Assembly: GCA_033002965.1 (NCBI GenBank)
Contig: JAURVB010013874.1
Location: forward strand, 1 to 64,000
Reading direction: 5' to 3'
From: Piper betle
Taxonomy: Eukaryota; Streptophyta; Magnoliopsida; Piperales; Piperaceae
DNA: 64,000 nucleotides
Below are positions 1-11,397 of the stretch, in pieces. The notes beneath the pieces were generated by a model. It searched no databases and had not been told where the DNA came from. It saw only the letters and a program-made list of their open reading frames with translations. Positions within the stretch are counted from its first letter, which is position 1; each line of letters starts with the position of its first letter. The translations under genes were made by a program, and so were the position numbers.

Positions 1-11
1 GGGGTGTTACA
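1..11 (+). repeat. 3' tail of a large Ty3/gypsy-type LTR
   Basis: The first eleven bases (GGGGTGTTACA) are identical to the 3' end of the 2.9-kb LTR family seen complete at 1680-4584 and 53067-55938. The window therefore opens at the end of another copy, most of which lies outside. Confidence 0.55.
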
Positions 12-885
12 CATATCATACCATCTGAATTATCTCCCCCTCATACATGCTAGGTCCACATATTATAGTTATTTGGTTAATCCCACATCAGTCGTGAATG
101 GTGTTGGGGACTTATATATAGGGTAATGGGAAAACCTTATTCCTTAAACTAGCTTTTGAATTAAGAGAGGCCTATGAAATCTATTTCAAGTCCCTTTTTG
201 GGCCCATAGTGTAAAACCTGTGATTCGAGTCAGGGTTATAATCTGAACCGGTAGGTTTGACAATTATTTTTAGAGTTGAGCCACGTCTTAATTACGAGAA
301 GATCATTTGTTTTTCTCACCAACCATTTATTTTTCTCAACTAATCATTCGTTTTTCTCAACTGACCATTTATTTTTCTCACCGACCACTAGTTTTTGTCC
401 CCCTGACATCTATATATTCCACACTTCTGACACTGTCATCATTCAGCCACCACCATCCTTCTCACCCAACTTCCTTCTCTTTTCCCCATGAACCTCACTC
501 AAGCCGGCCACAACTTCGTCGCCGTCACCGCATGATTGACAATTAGGTATGGAGTAGGAGCTCACCGTTTAGGCGCTAAGATACTCTCGGAGCTTCTACC
601 AGGTCTGTTTAGGACTTGCCCTTGATTTATTGTTCTATTCAATCGTGATTTAATTTTTACAAATTGTAGGACGAGTTGAGTGGTGTTTTATCGAATCCCA
701 CTTAGCTTGAGTCATTTAGTCAAATAGATTTCCAGATTAATAACCCTCGAGGATGAGATCCCTCGAGTATGTTTTCGAAAATAAGATCCACCATAAGTTA
801 TCTTCGGGCATATTATATAAATCCCGACCAAGACCTATATATATGTAGTTTTCACGTTTTTTAATAATCATACTACGCAAGCGGG

Positions 886-1210
886 CATGTGCCAGTCGAA
901 GCCGCCAACAACCATGCTACGTAATTGGTATGTGCCAGTCGAAGCCGAAAATATCGACAACCATGTTATGCAAACAACATGTGCCCGTCGAAGCCACCGA
1001 CAACCGTGCTACGCAAGTTGCATGTGCCAGTTGAAGCCGGTAATACCGACAACCATGCTACACAAGTGGCATGTGCTAGTCGAAGCCGGGAATACTGACA
1101 ACCATGTTATGCTAGCGGCATGTGCTAGTCGAAGCCACCGACAACCATGCTACGCAAGTGGCATGTGCCAATCGAAGCCAAAAATTCCGATAATCATGTT
1201 ACGTGAGTGG
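886..1210 (+). repeat. Seven-copy tandem repeat with alternating 43- and 49-bp spacing inside LTR A
   Basis: Copies of the motif catgtgccagtcgaagcc begin at 886, 929, 978, 1021, 1070, 1119 and 1162. The spacings are 43, 49, 43, 49, 49 and 43. The two lengths differ by a six-base block (for example aatacc) after the motif. Other LTRs of the family have no array here. The 109-codon open frame across it is a by-product of the repetition and I do not call a protein. Confidence 0.85.
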
Positions 1211-1679
1211 GTATAGAAGTAAGAAAAAGGGCTTAGGATATGACAGTAATCCCAAAGGACCAGAAAGTGAAATTAGAAAATACCGAGAGAAGCATCAGCA
1301 CCAGTAGATTAGTTCAATTAAAGATAATTTTAGTTCAATAGATGCCCTTCAGATATTTCACGATAAATATGGAAAATATTTTCTTTCATATGAGAGTTTC
1401 TTTCATAGTCATTTTGATATTAATTATATTTTTGGACCAGTAACACTCGTTATTGATATATTTTTATAATATATGTAGGTAATGATCATGAGTAGGATGA
1501 GCAAGCCTGGACAGCGGAGCAGCGAGGTTAGTTTATGTTGTTATTATATTAAGAATGATGTGATGTAAGGTATGACAATTGAATTCATATGATGTGAAAA
1601 GTAATTAGAATGCACAGATGGGTCACGACCTAAGATTTAGAATGAATTATGTAGCAGATTAGAATTTTGTGTGAATATT

Positions 1680-4584
1680 TGTAAAACCCACGATTCGAGT
1701 CAGAGTTTTATATTCAGAACCGGTCGGTTCGACCGTTATTTTCGAATCGAGTCAGTTTCAGAACACGTGTACTGAGCCGACGCCGATCTCGTGTATGAGC
1801 CATGAGGGTCATGTGTACCCAAATATATGATGATAACGTCATGAACACAACAGAAAAGAATGAGTTATCAGAATATATGAGAGTATGCAGTTCATTTTTT
1901 TATTATGATATATAATGGATCGTAGAATTAGTTTTAGGCCGTTCACCGCGTTAGGACGCGTTACGGGCATTTTGGGTGGGTTGATAGTTCTAGAGCATAT
2001 CATTATGATTTTTTGGTGTTGTTTGATTTTATGGGATTTTTCCCAAATTTTTTGGAATTTTTTTACGACTTAAATATTATTTTGACTCGAGTCGGAGACG
2101 AGTCAAGTAATATTTACGAACTTTGCCACCACACACCCCCGCACCCTTCTTTTCTTCCCCAAACCCTTGCCCGACGCAGCCCTTGTGCGCTTTGCCGCCG
2201 CCGCTGCCGGCGCCGCCCGGCTGCCGATCGTCGCCGCCTAGCCCCGCGATGACGTCGCCGTGCTGCCCCGACCAAGTCCGACCCCCATCGGGCCGCCACG
2301 ACGCGAGGAAGCCACGCCGCGACGCCGCGCCCGCGTTGCGCTTCCGTCGCCGATTCCGCCACCGGCGACTAGCACTGCCGCGATCGGTCGGTCGCCTCAA
2401 CACCCTCAGCCCTCCAGCGACCTTCCCCGACCGGAACGGAGGCCATCGCCGGCGTGGCCGGCCGGATCTAGCCACCATCACCGCCGGCTCGATTTTATGC
2501 ATTTTTCGGCGAGCCGCCACCTCTGTTGGCCGCGTCGACCTCGTAGATGAGTCGGGCTCACCGAGCCGGTTCCAAGGGTACCCAACACGACCACTTTCCG
2601 ACCAGTAGACGCCGCCGGCGACTGTTGCCGGAAAACCGCCGGAAGCTGTCGGAAAACCGCCGAAAACCGTCGGGAAATTCTGGAATTTGCCGGAATTCAC
2701 CGGATCTTCCGCGGGGCTCACCCAGTCGAGCCCGATCGAGCTTCGGACGCCGATGAGCGCCGAATTTGAGCTCTGAGACACGCGACGGAACCCTAGCCGT
2801 CGCCGATTGCCGACTACGTGAGGTATAATTACCTCCGATTGAGTTATTTAAAATTGATTATGATTGTTAGCATAGCATGCTAGAATTAACTAGTTGTCAT
2901 GATGAATGCCATACTATGAATGAAGTAAAGATGTGCATGATGAGATTAAGTAAGTGATCTAATGAGATGAAGTATAAGCATGCTAATTGAGCACGATGTA
3001 ACTTAGGAAACACGATAAAATTGGAATGAATAGGATGATAGAATTATTTTCACTTTTATGATTATTGATTATTGATCGATTATTGAGGGATGATTATTAT
3101 GTCGTGTGATATTCATTGATTTTGATGCATCATGTAGTTAGTGGGCGTTAGCATTTAGTTTTGATGTGTAGGTACGGAGTAGGAGCTCGTCGCCTAGGCG
3201 CGATGACACGCTTGGAGCTTCTACCAGGTCCGCTTAGGACTCGACTCTGTTTTACGTCTTTCTATTGTATGTTTATCTTATCATTTGCAGGACGGGTTAA
3301 GTGGCATTTTATTGGATCCAACTTAACTCGGGCCATCTAGCCGAACAGATTTCCGGATTAATAACCCCTCGAGGATGAGATCCCTCGAGGATGATTTCGA
3401 AAACAAGATCCACCACAAGTTGCCTTCGGGCCTATTATATAAATCCCTACCCAGCCCTATATATATGTAGTTTTCGCGTTTTCAGTGAGACGAGAGATCG
3501 AGAAACCGACTGCACGTACCATGAGCGGATGCCGTGACAGTCAAAGCGGGCTCTGGATTAGTGCCAGCGGACTGTTCCATTCCCGAGGGATCCTGACAAC
3601 TCCGCGTTTGAGTTCCTCACACCCGGAGAACGTGGAGGTTAACGGGTACTGTTTAGTACAACGCATGTCCGGACTTGTGGTTCAAAGGGTACTAAAGGCG
3701 ACTGCCTGAGAGTACTCGGCCTTCGTGCTCAAGGCCAGGAGAAATATGGAGGTAAGGAGAGGGCTTAGGATAAAGTTTCACGTGAAGTACTGAAAAGAAG
3801 TGTCGAGAGCGGCACAGTACCAGCAGCAGATCAGTAAGTTCGGGATGCTACCGGGTCTGCAGCCCAGTGGCTCCTCAGTAGTGCCCTTCAGAGTGTTCAC
3901 GTGGAGTATATGATGTTTTCTTTCATATGAGAGTTTGCTCTCATAGCCAGCTTATTATAGTTATTTTATTTTCCGAACCAGTAACACTTGTTACTGACGT
4001 GTTTTTATACTATATGTAGGTAATAATTAGAGTTGGAGGAGCCAACTTGGACGGAGGAGCATTGTTGTCGCTTGCACACATGTCAGTCGATTGAGTGGTT
4101 ATATTTTGTTTATGATACTATTATATTACGGATGTTGTGAAATACTAAGACATGGTATGATATGATTGAATGTCATGAGATGATGATAAGATATGATGAT
4201 GTGACATGATTGAATGCTAAGACACGATGACAGATTGTGTGAATGAAGTTGCGTGATGTATAGATACATGTTTACATATATGTTTATATATAGTATTTTG
4301 ACAGGGTGACCCTAATTGCACTTTTAGGGGAAATTTTGTCCGTTTTATTTTAGAATTTTCATCAATTTTGATCGTAATTGTGATGGTGTGTAATTTAGTT
4401 TGCATGTCATCCATGTAGTATCATGTTAGGATTTTGTGCATTCATCCATGCATGACGAGTAATATCTTCATCTTAAGACGCCGAGATTAGATCCGCGTGA
4501 GTTGGGTTCGGGTTAGCCGACCTAACCGGGGCCTGTAACATGCCGGTTCGGTTCACGAGCATGGACCGGATTTGGGGTGTTACA
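1680..4584 (+). mobile_element. Solo LTR B, 2905 bp, target duplication ATATT
   Basis: It starts TGTAAAACCCACG and ends GGGGTGTTACA. The flanking five bases are ATATT on both sides (1675-1679 and 4585-4589). It interrupts LTR A, whose sequence resumes at 4590. It contains a strongly GC-rich block (about 2110-2760), an AT-rich stretch, a TATA box at 3436-3443 and a region whose relative in LTR A is the tandem array. Long open frames in the GC-rich block are compositional. The same LTR family, in the opposite orientation, flanks the gag-only element at 50-56 kb. Complete LTR plus target duplication without internal sequence indicates LTR-LTR recombination. Confidence 0.85.
3436..3443 (+). promoter_or_regulatory. 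Likely LTR TATA box
   Basis: TATATAAA lies in a conserved context (cggg-CCTATTATATAAATCCC). It is also present in LTR A at 814-821 and, with one change, on the minus strand near 54180. The position is mid-LTR, as expected for the U3/R boundary of a long LTR. The transcription start has not been mapped. Confidence 0.5.
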
Positions 4585-5745
4585 ATATTAATGCGTAATA
4601 TATTTTTATATATATTTATACATGTTGATTTGACAGGGTGGACCTTAATGACACTTTTAAGGGAAATTTTGTCCGTTACATTTTTGGAATTTTTATCGAC
4701 TTTGTTCTACTTATTTTGTTTTGTAAACTAGTTGTCATGTCATCCTTGTAGTAGTATATTAAGTTTATTTTTGTACATTCATCCATGCATGGAGATAGAC
4801 ATCTTCCATCTCAAGACGTTGAGAGTAGATCCGTAGGGTTGGGTTCGGGTTAGCCGACCTTCCGGGACCAGTGACATTCCGATTCAGTTCTCGAGCGTGA
4901 ATCGTACTTGGGGTGTTATACATAGGGGCCAACAGTGGTATCAGGGCTCGGTTGGTATTAGTGTTGCCAAGAAAAAGTCTCCTGGAACATCATTATAACA
5001 TGTGTGAGCGGGAGATGATTTAGATGGTATGATATATGAGGGGAAGAATTGTTGGGTTAATCCCACATTAGTCGTAAATGGTGTTGGTGATTTGTATATA
5101 GGCTAATGAGAAAATTTTATTCCTTGAACTAGCTTTTAGATTAAGAAAGGCCTATAATTCCTATTTTAAGTCCCATTTGAGGTCTATAGGGCCAACAGTG
5201 ATATCAGAGCCTGGTTGGTTTTGGTGTTACCTTGGTTTGCCTCGTGGTATGTCAGTCAACCCGAATTGGAGTCTCCTGAAACTTCACTATAACATGTGGA
5301 CTTAGCATGTATGAGGGGAGATGATTCGGGTGGTCTGAATTGGAGTCTCTTGAAACTTCACTATAACATGTGGACCTAGCATGTGTGAGGGGGAGATGAT
5401 TTGGGTGGTGTGATGTGGTATGTCAGTCAGCTTGAGTTAGAGTCTCTCAGAACTTCACTGTAACATGTAGACCTAGCATGTGTGAGAGGAAATGATTCAG
5501 ATGGTATAATGTGTGAAAGGGAGAATTTTTGGGTTAACCCCACATTAATCATGAATGATATTGGTGACTTGTATGGGAAAGCCTTTTTGGATTAAGAGGG
5601 GCCTATAAAACCTGTTTAAAGTCCCAACATTTATCATTGCCGAACACCTTAGCTTTGCCAATCCATCTCGGCGTCGGCAGCCCTATTCCGGCCACCGAAG
5701 GTTCTGTCCTTAGCTTTGCTAACCCATCTCATTGCCGAGAGCCCT

Positions 5746-6438
5746 TGTAAAATAGCAAAAATCTTAGTCTAATAATAGACCGAAATGAGATGTTAAACAT
5801 AATTTAAATACTAACATACAACTTAGCGAAAACAAATTTCAAAAAAATAATCATAACCACTCAATAATCAACAGCAATCGTAAATACATACATAAACATA
5901 ACTACTCAACAATCAATAACAATCATAAATACATACATAATCATAACATAATTAATTTCACTTTCTTATTTTTATAACCTAATTATTTCTATACCCACTT
6001 GCGTAGGTTATCGAAATTCACTTCCATACCTACTTGTGTAAGTTGTCAAAAATCACTTTCATCCCCACTTGTGTAGGTTATCGAAAATCACATATGATAC
6101 ATTGAAAAATCATGCACATATACTTATACGAAAAAATAACATACTCATATAATACAAAAAAACATGCATACTCATATCTAAAAATAAAACGCATCACCGA
6201 CCAAATTTTTTTCTTCCCCTTCTGTTTTTTAAGAAAGATATATTTATATATACATAAAAACAAATATAAAAAATTATCGCTCATAAATACATACACTCGA
6301 AATATAAGAAGTCGTTAAATATACGATAAGTCACTTTATAAAACTTGCGAAAATAAATTTATAAATATTATTTTTATTTAATAATATTTAAAATTAATTT
6401 TGAGATAAAATACCCAAATTATTTTTGGGGGTATTACA
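5746..6438 (-). mobile_element. Solo LTR C, about 693 bp
   Basis: On the minus strand the sequence starts TGTAATACCCCCA and ends in CA; on the plus strand it reads TGTAAAATAG to GGGTATTACA. It is flanked by GCCCT (5741-5745) and ACCCT (6439-6443), a one-mismatch five-base duplication. Removing it restores the second copy of a local 70-bp repeat whose first copy is intact upstream, which supports the insertion. The interior is AT-rich and carries three 35-bp repeats. The orientation is inferred only from the typical TGTAATACCC start. Confidence 0.6.
5997..6101 (+). repeat. Three 35-bp tandem repeats in solo LTR C
   Basis: Copies of acttgygtargttrtcraaa start at 5997, 6032 and 6067, exactly 35 bp apart, with a few substitutions between copies. 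Confidence 0.75.
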
Positions 6439-9206
6439 ACCCTATTCCACCTAAGGTTCAGTCACGAACGCCGGGCATGAAGGATGGAAATCCTCCTGGA
6501 AATCCTCCAACCTAGACCATCTTAGCCGTCAGGATCGTCGTCGGCGCCTCCCCAAAGTTTTCCAGTAGTCGCCTTTTGCAAGAAATTCCGGCGGACTGGA
6601 ACTCTGATCACCGTTATCGACTGCCTAGAACCGTTCAACGTCCTCTGACGAGTCGATCATCACAGTATCCGCCGACTTTGATCTCCTGAATTTCCGTCGC
6701 CGATCTCTGCCGCCACCTGTGTTTTCCATCTTCTCCGGTTAATTCCGTACATTGCCGGCCTCTGTTCTGGTCGTTGACCACCCCATCACCTTCACCGTCA
6801 CTGCCTCCGCCGATCCCAACTCCTCGCCTCCGTTCGTCGGAACCACTTCGAGTGTCCACTGTCTCCATCGGCCACCCTTTGTGGCTGAATTCTGGTCATC
6901 TCCGACCATCTCACCCGTCGTCAAGCTCATCACCGTGATCGTCGTCCTCCCACCGACGGATCCTGACCCTCGCCGCTATCAGCCGAGCCGTCGTGCCAGA
7001 TTTCCCTCCCGGTCACCTCGCCAGCGTTGGCACTGTCGGGCCCAACCATTGACCTGACAAGCTGCCTCTGTTTGTAACCCTTTTCGTATGGTTCAAGCTA
7101 TATTTCTTATCCTCGACTCTTACACTGAGTTGCTATGTTTGTGACATGTTTGTATTTTTGTTGATTTATAATGTATCGTAGTTAGTGATAGCTTATTGAA
7201 ATTACGATATAATTAATAATCCGAGCAAATGATATCTGATTTAAATTATGAAAGTGATTGTGAGCAACTGAATGTTTATTGAACGTGGTTAAATGCTCAC
7301 ATTATTATTTTGAGGGATATTTTTTATTTGTTGTATTTTCTGAATATTTCTTATTATTGGTGCTAATTATGATGAATAACGTGAACCTTATTATTTATTT
7401 ATCAGTTATTTTTATAACTAATAAATAATTTACATGTTATTAATTGAATAACTTAATTCATGAATTATTTAGACTATTTTAGAATATTCTGCGTTGATTC
7501 TTTATTTATTAGATTCGTATTTATTCTAGAGGGTCGACTATTTTGATTAATTAACTGTGGATGATTCTGCTTGACAACTTATTTGATTTTAAGTTCAACT
7601 GTGTGGCTGTACAAATGATTGTTGACTATTCAGTTGTTGACAGGTCAAGTGTTAAGCTATTTGACCAGTTGACCATTGATTATTGAATTGATTAAATTGA
7701 TTGAATTAGATAGTTGACTATTTTTAATGATTGAACAATTAGACAGGGTTTGATAGATTGAGTTATTTGATCGTAATTGTTGAATAGTTTGACCGTTTGA
7801 CTGTACTTTACTATGATTAATTGTTGAGTGTTTCATCGGATTATTTTAATTGTTGTACTGATATGATAATTAAGGTTACTGCACTCCATACATTACAGGT
7901 AGTGTAAACTCTGACATACTCGAGATATCTGATTAGGAACATGGAGCTCGCTTACAGGAGCTAATTGACTGCTTAGAGCCAGAATACGGTCAGCAGATTC
8001 ATTCTTTGTTTACTGTTAAATGAATTTATGGCTTCCACCAAATCTTGTGGTATCATATTGGATTCCACATGGGCGTTATTAAACCAATGAAGTTACTGCT
8101 ATTGTTAACATTATCATTCTCGTAAGTGAGGTTGTAAGTGTTGACATTGTCATTACCGTTTCTTGGAGTATCGTTAGCGATATCATTTTCGTAACATGAA
8201 GCGTTGTTGTTGTCATCACTGTTCTGTTGTCGTTATGGTGACCACTATCATGATTGATATCATTATCGTTTCCATTAGTGTAATTGTAAGTGATGCCATA
8301 CCGAAATTGCTATTGTATCGACATGGCTATTGCTAACGTTGTTGTTATAGAATCTGTCACTGTTATTGATATTGTTGCTGATACACCTATTTACTGATCT
8401 CTATGATTTTACTGTTTTGATGGTGTTTCCAGAAATTACGGCCATTCTATATTGCATTGTTTACTGCTACTGTCCCTGTCCCTCTATGTATTCACTCTAA
8501 AGGGATATTATTGTTTTAATCTTATTGATGACGAATCTAGGGAGTTTCAATATTTATTGGATTGTACTGTTGACTATTATAGAATCTCAAAGCTTGTACT
8601 TTCTAGAGTTTATTATTATTTTATCTCAGGTACTGATGATGTATATTCGGGCCACTATTATTTTCTACTGTATTACAGCACTGTATTGTTTTGTAATGAC
8701 AATGCCTTGTTGTGGCTCAACAAGCTTCTCCTTTACTTTTGGACGCTTGCTGACGATGAAGTATATTCAGCTTTATATTGTGAGTTGTTTGTAGCTCACT
8801 CATTATTTATGGAATTTGTGAAGACCATTAACATTTGTTATTGATGTTTTTATTTTAAAAACATGTTGGTTTTTGCTCCTGCTAAGGAGCTAGAGTAAGT
8901 GTGGGTGGGTATGCTCTACTTCACTTGTGTAATGCTGGTTAATGATTATGGATTACTATGGTATTTTTTTTGTATATTGTTTTACTACATTTACAATCCT
9001 TGGATTTGTAATTTATTGAGGTTAATTGATTTAAGTTGGTTTCAATTGGTTTCCAACACTAAGACACTAGGATGATTTGAAGATCTTGGGGATTTTATCG
9101 AGTTTTGACATGTTTTTAGGGTAAATGAATTTGAAAAATATACTCCACAAATTTACCGTGTGACACCTATTGTCTGGCTCTTCTGGAAGCGGGGTTGGGA
9201 CGTTAC

Positions 9207-9999
9207 AAAGTAATTTTGGGAGTCTAATTCGTATGTAATATGATCGCCTAAATAAGTTTAAGGCTTTCGTGTGTAATATGTTAAGTTATGATTTTGGCTT
9301 TGCTTGGCACAATGTGTCAAAGTATTATTTTGTTTTATTTTATGTAACTAACCTTTCGTGTAGGGTAGTCAACTATGAGCTATTAATGAACAATCTTCTA
9401 CTAGGTTTTACTTAAGCCCTATAAGCTTAAAACTGATGGTTAGAGCACTTAAGGTACATTATATATATTTGGTTGTAACTGTGTGTATGTGTATTGAAGC
9501 AATATAAATGGAGGAGCTTACAATTCATGCATTGTTAAGATTCATGTAAAGACCGAATATTAGGTATGATGTTCTAACATTTGAAGAATGCCTCCACATT
9601 TTAATTTTGTGTTGGAGTAGATGGAATATATAACCATGTCTCCTATATTTCTGCATGATGTATGATCAACATCATCATTTAAGAATAAGAATGTCTAACT
9701 CAAAGGTCAAAACTAAATATAAAAACTTGATTATGAATTTGGATTATGAAAAACTTTAACCTATTAATTGTATTAGAGGTGTTGCCTTTTTGTAGCTCAG
9801 AGTGTTCATGTTAAGAGTTTTAAGTGTAAGAATCTTCCTACGATAGTATGATTAACATGTATTATGTAATAAGTCATATATGGCTTCTCATTTAATTAAT
9901 CCTTCTTAAGGGGTTGAGATCCACTTCTACAATATAAGTCTAATGAATAGTTTTTCAAATTATAACATCTGGTTCATCTCCAAATTAAAAAATATAGTG
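9207..9999. other. AT-rich intergenic DNA, nothing recognised
   Basis: No open frame of note, no recognised protein similarity and no clear repeat ends. It may include the upstream part of the copia-like remnant that follows. Confidence 0.5.
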
Positions 10000-11125
10000 T
10001 TGTATCATAAATCCTAAAGAGATGTGAATAGAAGATGAACAATCACGGTTGGTGTATTTAAGTTGTTTGGGTTTCTCACTAGAATTAAAAGTTTGAGAGA
10101 TTGTATTTTTTCTTTTAAGAGTGAGGGTTGACTTAGAGGGTCTCAAGGATTTTATATAATTCTTGTACCTTGTGATTGTTGTAAGAGTATTTTAACTTCA
10201 TGATAATAGTAAAACTTCAATTGGGTCTCGAAGGATATAGTTTCTAAACCTTGTTTATTTGTGTACGTTCCATTGTGTATACTTTTATTTTTACCTCCTT
10301 TGTTAACTACCAAATTTCAGTATTTGTTGCATTTTTACAACAACTGGTATAAGAGCTTTAGTTCGACAGTTAGTTTTAATGATTTCTCTTATTAGATAAT
10401 TCTTGTTATTGGACGTTATATTTTAAATGCCCAATATTTGAGGAGAATTTCAAATTTATTAGGCTTTCTATTTCTAATTAAATTACCTATACAACTAATA
10501 TTATGTCTATTAGGAAAAACATAATACACTGGAGTATTATTAGTTATTCTATAAATAAGGCTCCCCTAAAAAGGGTTGACTATTTTAGGCTTGGGGATCT
10601 AGGTTGTGGATCAATATATCTCAATTGTGAGTTGAATCAATCCGTGAGAATCTCATCGACCTATTCCACTGCAAGGGTGAATATTTCTTGTTTTCTTGTG
10701 TAGTGGGGTTAGGAGTTCAAGAGATTGTATTTCTTTTTGAATGGGTGAGGCATGACATAGAGGTTGTACTCTACATGTAACAACTCTTACCTTAATCTCA
10801 TATCTAATACCTCGTATAATAAGATCTTGTATATTAATTGGGATGTACCTATTAGCCTTTAAGTTAGTTAACCAATTTTTGAAAGAATGACTTAGGACTT
10901 TCTCATGTTACACTTACATTCGGGTCAATGCTTTTATAACTCTTGTACATTATGATTGTTGTAAGAGAGTCATAATCTCTTCATTATAGTGGAGCTTCGA
11001 ATGGGTCACAGAGGATTAAATTTTTGAGCTTTGTTTATTTGCGTGTTCCACTGTGTATATTTTCGTTTTTCTATCTTCATCGTTAACAATCATATTTTGT
11101 TATTTGCTGTGTTTTGCGCATCAAG
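10000..11125 (+). mobile_element. Worn copia-like LTR pair with primer-binding-like site
   Basis: Two diverged copies of one sequence end near 10342 and near 11125. Both contain 'gagattgtattt...', 'cttgta(c/t)...tatgattgttgtaagag' and 'ttccattgtgtata' / 'ttccactgtgtata'. The first is followed at 10345-10356 by TGGTATAAGAGC, one base off the plant initiator-tRNA-Met primer-binding motif TGGTATCAGAGC. The space between the copies is too short for gag-pol, and no retroviral-type domain is seen. LTR 5' ends could not be fixed. Confidence 0.45.
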
Positions 11126-11397
11126 CACAACTATAAGTGTCTTGAATTATAGCATCCAAGCAACTCATTAACAGTAATTATGTATTCTTTTTCAATCACA
11201 CTGCTATACATATATATTACATATCTTCTCTTACAACAAGAGACCCAAACAGACACTACTAAAATTAAGATGCTGCAAACTACTACTACAAGAATTAGAG
11301 ACCTATATATATATATATATATAAAAGATTCATGACGTTTATCTCTTCGTGTATGAAAGTAAATGCAAAACCTAAAGCTATACATAAGCCGTATTCA

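Larger units (their letters stand above)
210..4920 (+). mobile_element. Solo LTR A (Ty3/gypsy type), target duplication CATAG, split by solo LTR B
   Basis: Solo LTR A comprises 210-1679 plus 4590-4920. It starts TGTAAAACCTGTG and ends GGGGTGTTATA, close to the family ends TGTAAAACCC and GGGGTGTTACA. The five bases before it (205-209) and after it (4921-4925) are both CATAG, a clean target-site duplication lying inside a TRIM LTR. Removing it rejoins the TRIM LTR tail. LTR A lacks the GC-rich block of its relatives, carries a tandem array at 886-1210, and has a TATATAAA box at 814-821. No internal retrotransposon sequence is attached, so it is a solo LTR. Confidence 0.78.
12..5629 (+). mobile_element. 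TRIM-type short LTR element array, interrupted by nested solo LTRs
   Basis: A short LTR (148 bp where complete, 5050-5197) starts TGTTGGGTTAATCCCACA and ends GGGCCAACA. It is followed at 5199 by a primer-binding-like TGATATCAGAGCC. The order is: part of an LTR at about 69-209 continuing at 4926-4934; internal piece 4935-5049 opening with TGGTATCAGGGC; complete LTR 5050-5197; internal 5198-5526; shortened third LTR 5527-5629. Purine tracts (gaggggaagaat, gaaagggagaat) precede the second and third LTRs. Bases 12-66 look like an inverted internal piece. There is no coding capacity. This LTR-internal-LTR-internal-LTR order is typical of multimeric TRIMs. The intervening 210-4920 is a later insertion. 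Confidence 0.72.
5630..9206 (+). mobile_element. Degraded large LTR-like sequence
   Basis: The stretch has the same architecture as LTRs A and B: a GC-rich block (about 6440-7060), a long AT-rich part, an 'ggagctcgctt...gaggagct'-like segment near 7945, and an end at 9206 reading GGGACGTTACA. I could not fix its 5' end and see no target duplication. A roughly 70-bp local duplication is visible near its left side (ccttagctttgcc... at about 5648 and 5710). Open frames at 6635-7057 and 8452-8844 are not recognised as proteins. Treat this as a related, diverged LTR with moderate uncertainty. Confidence 0.4.

Noticed and set aside
887..1216. A 109-codon repetitive frame
   Set aside because: It is produced by the tandem array in LTR A, whose unit lengths (43 and 49) are not multiples of three.
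2077..2781. A 234-codon minus-strand frame and its plus-strand partners
   Set aside because: They lie in the GC-rich block of solo LTR B. Related frames at 49871-50486 and 54787-55511 lie in the same LTR block but differ in frame and length, so they are compositional.
5199..5211. TGATATCAGAGCC as possible part of a tRNA gene
   Set aside because: It matches the primer-binding motif following an LTR, and no tRNA arms or T-loop surround it.
8452..8844. 130-codon plus-strand frame
   Set aside because: It lies in AT-rich LTR-like sequence. The product is Tyr/Phe/Leu-rich without recognisable domain.
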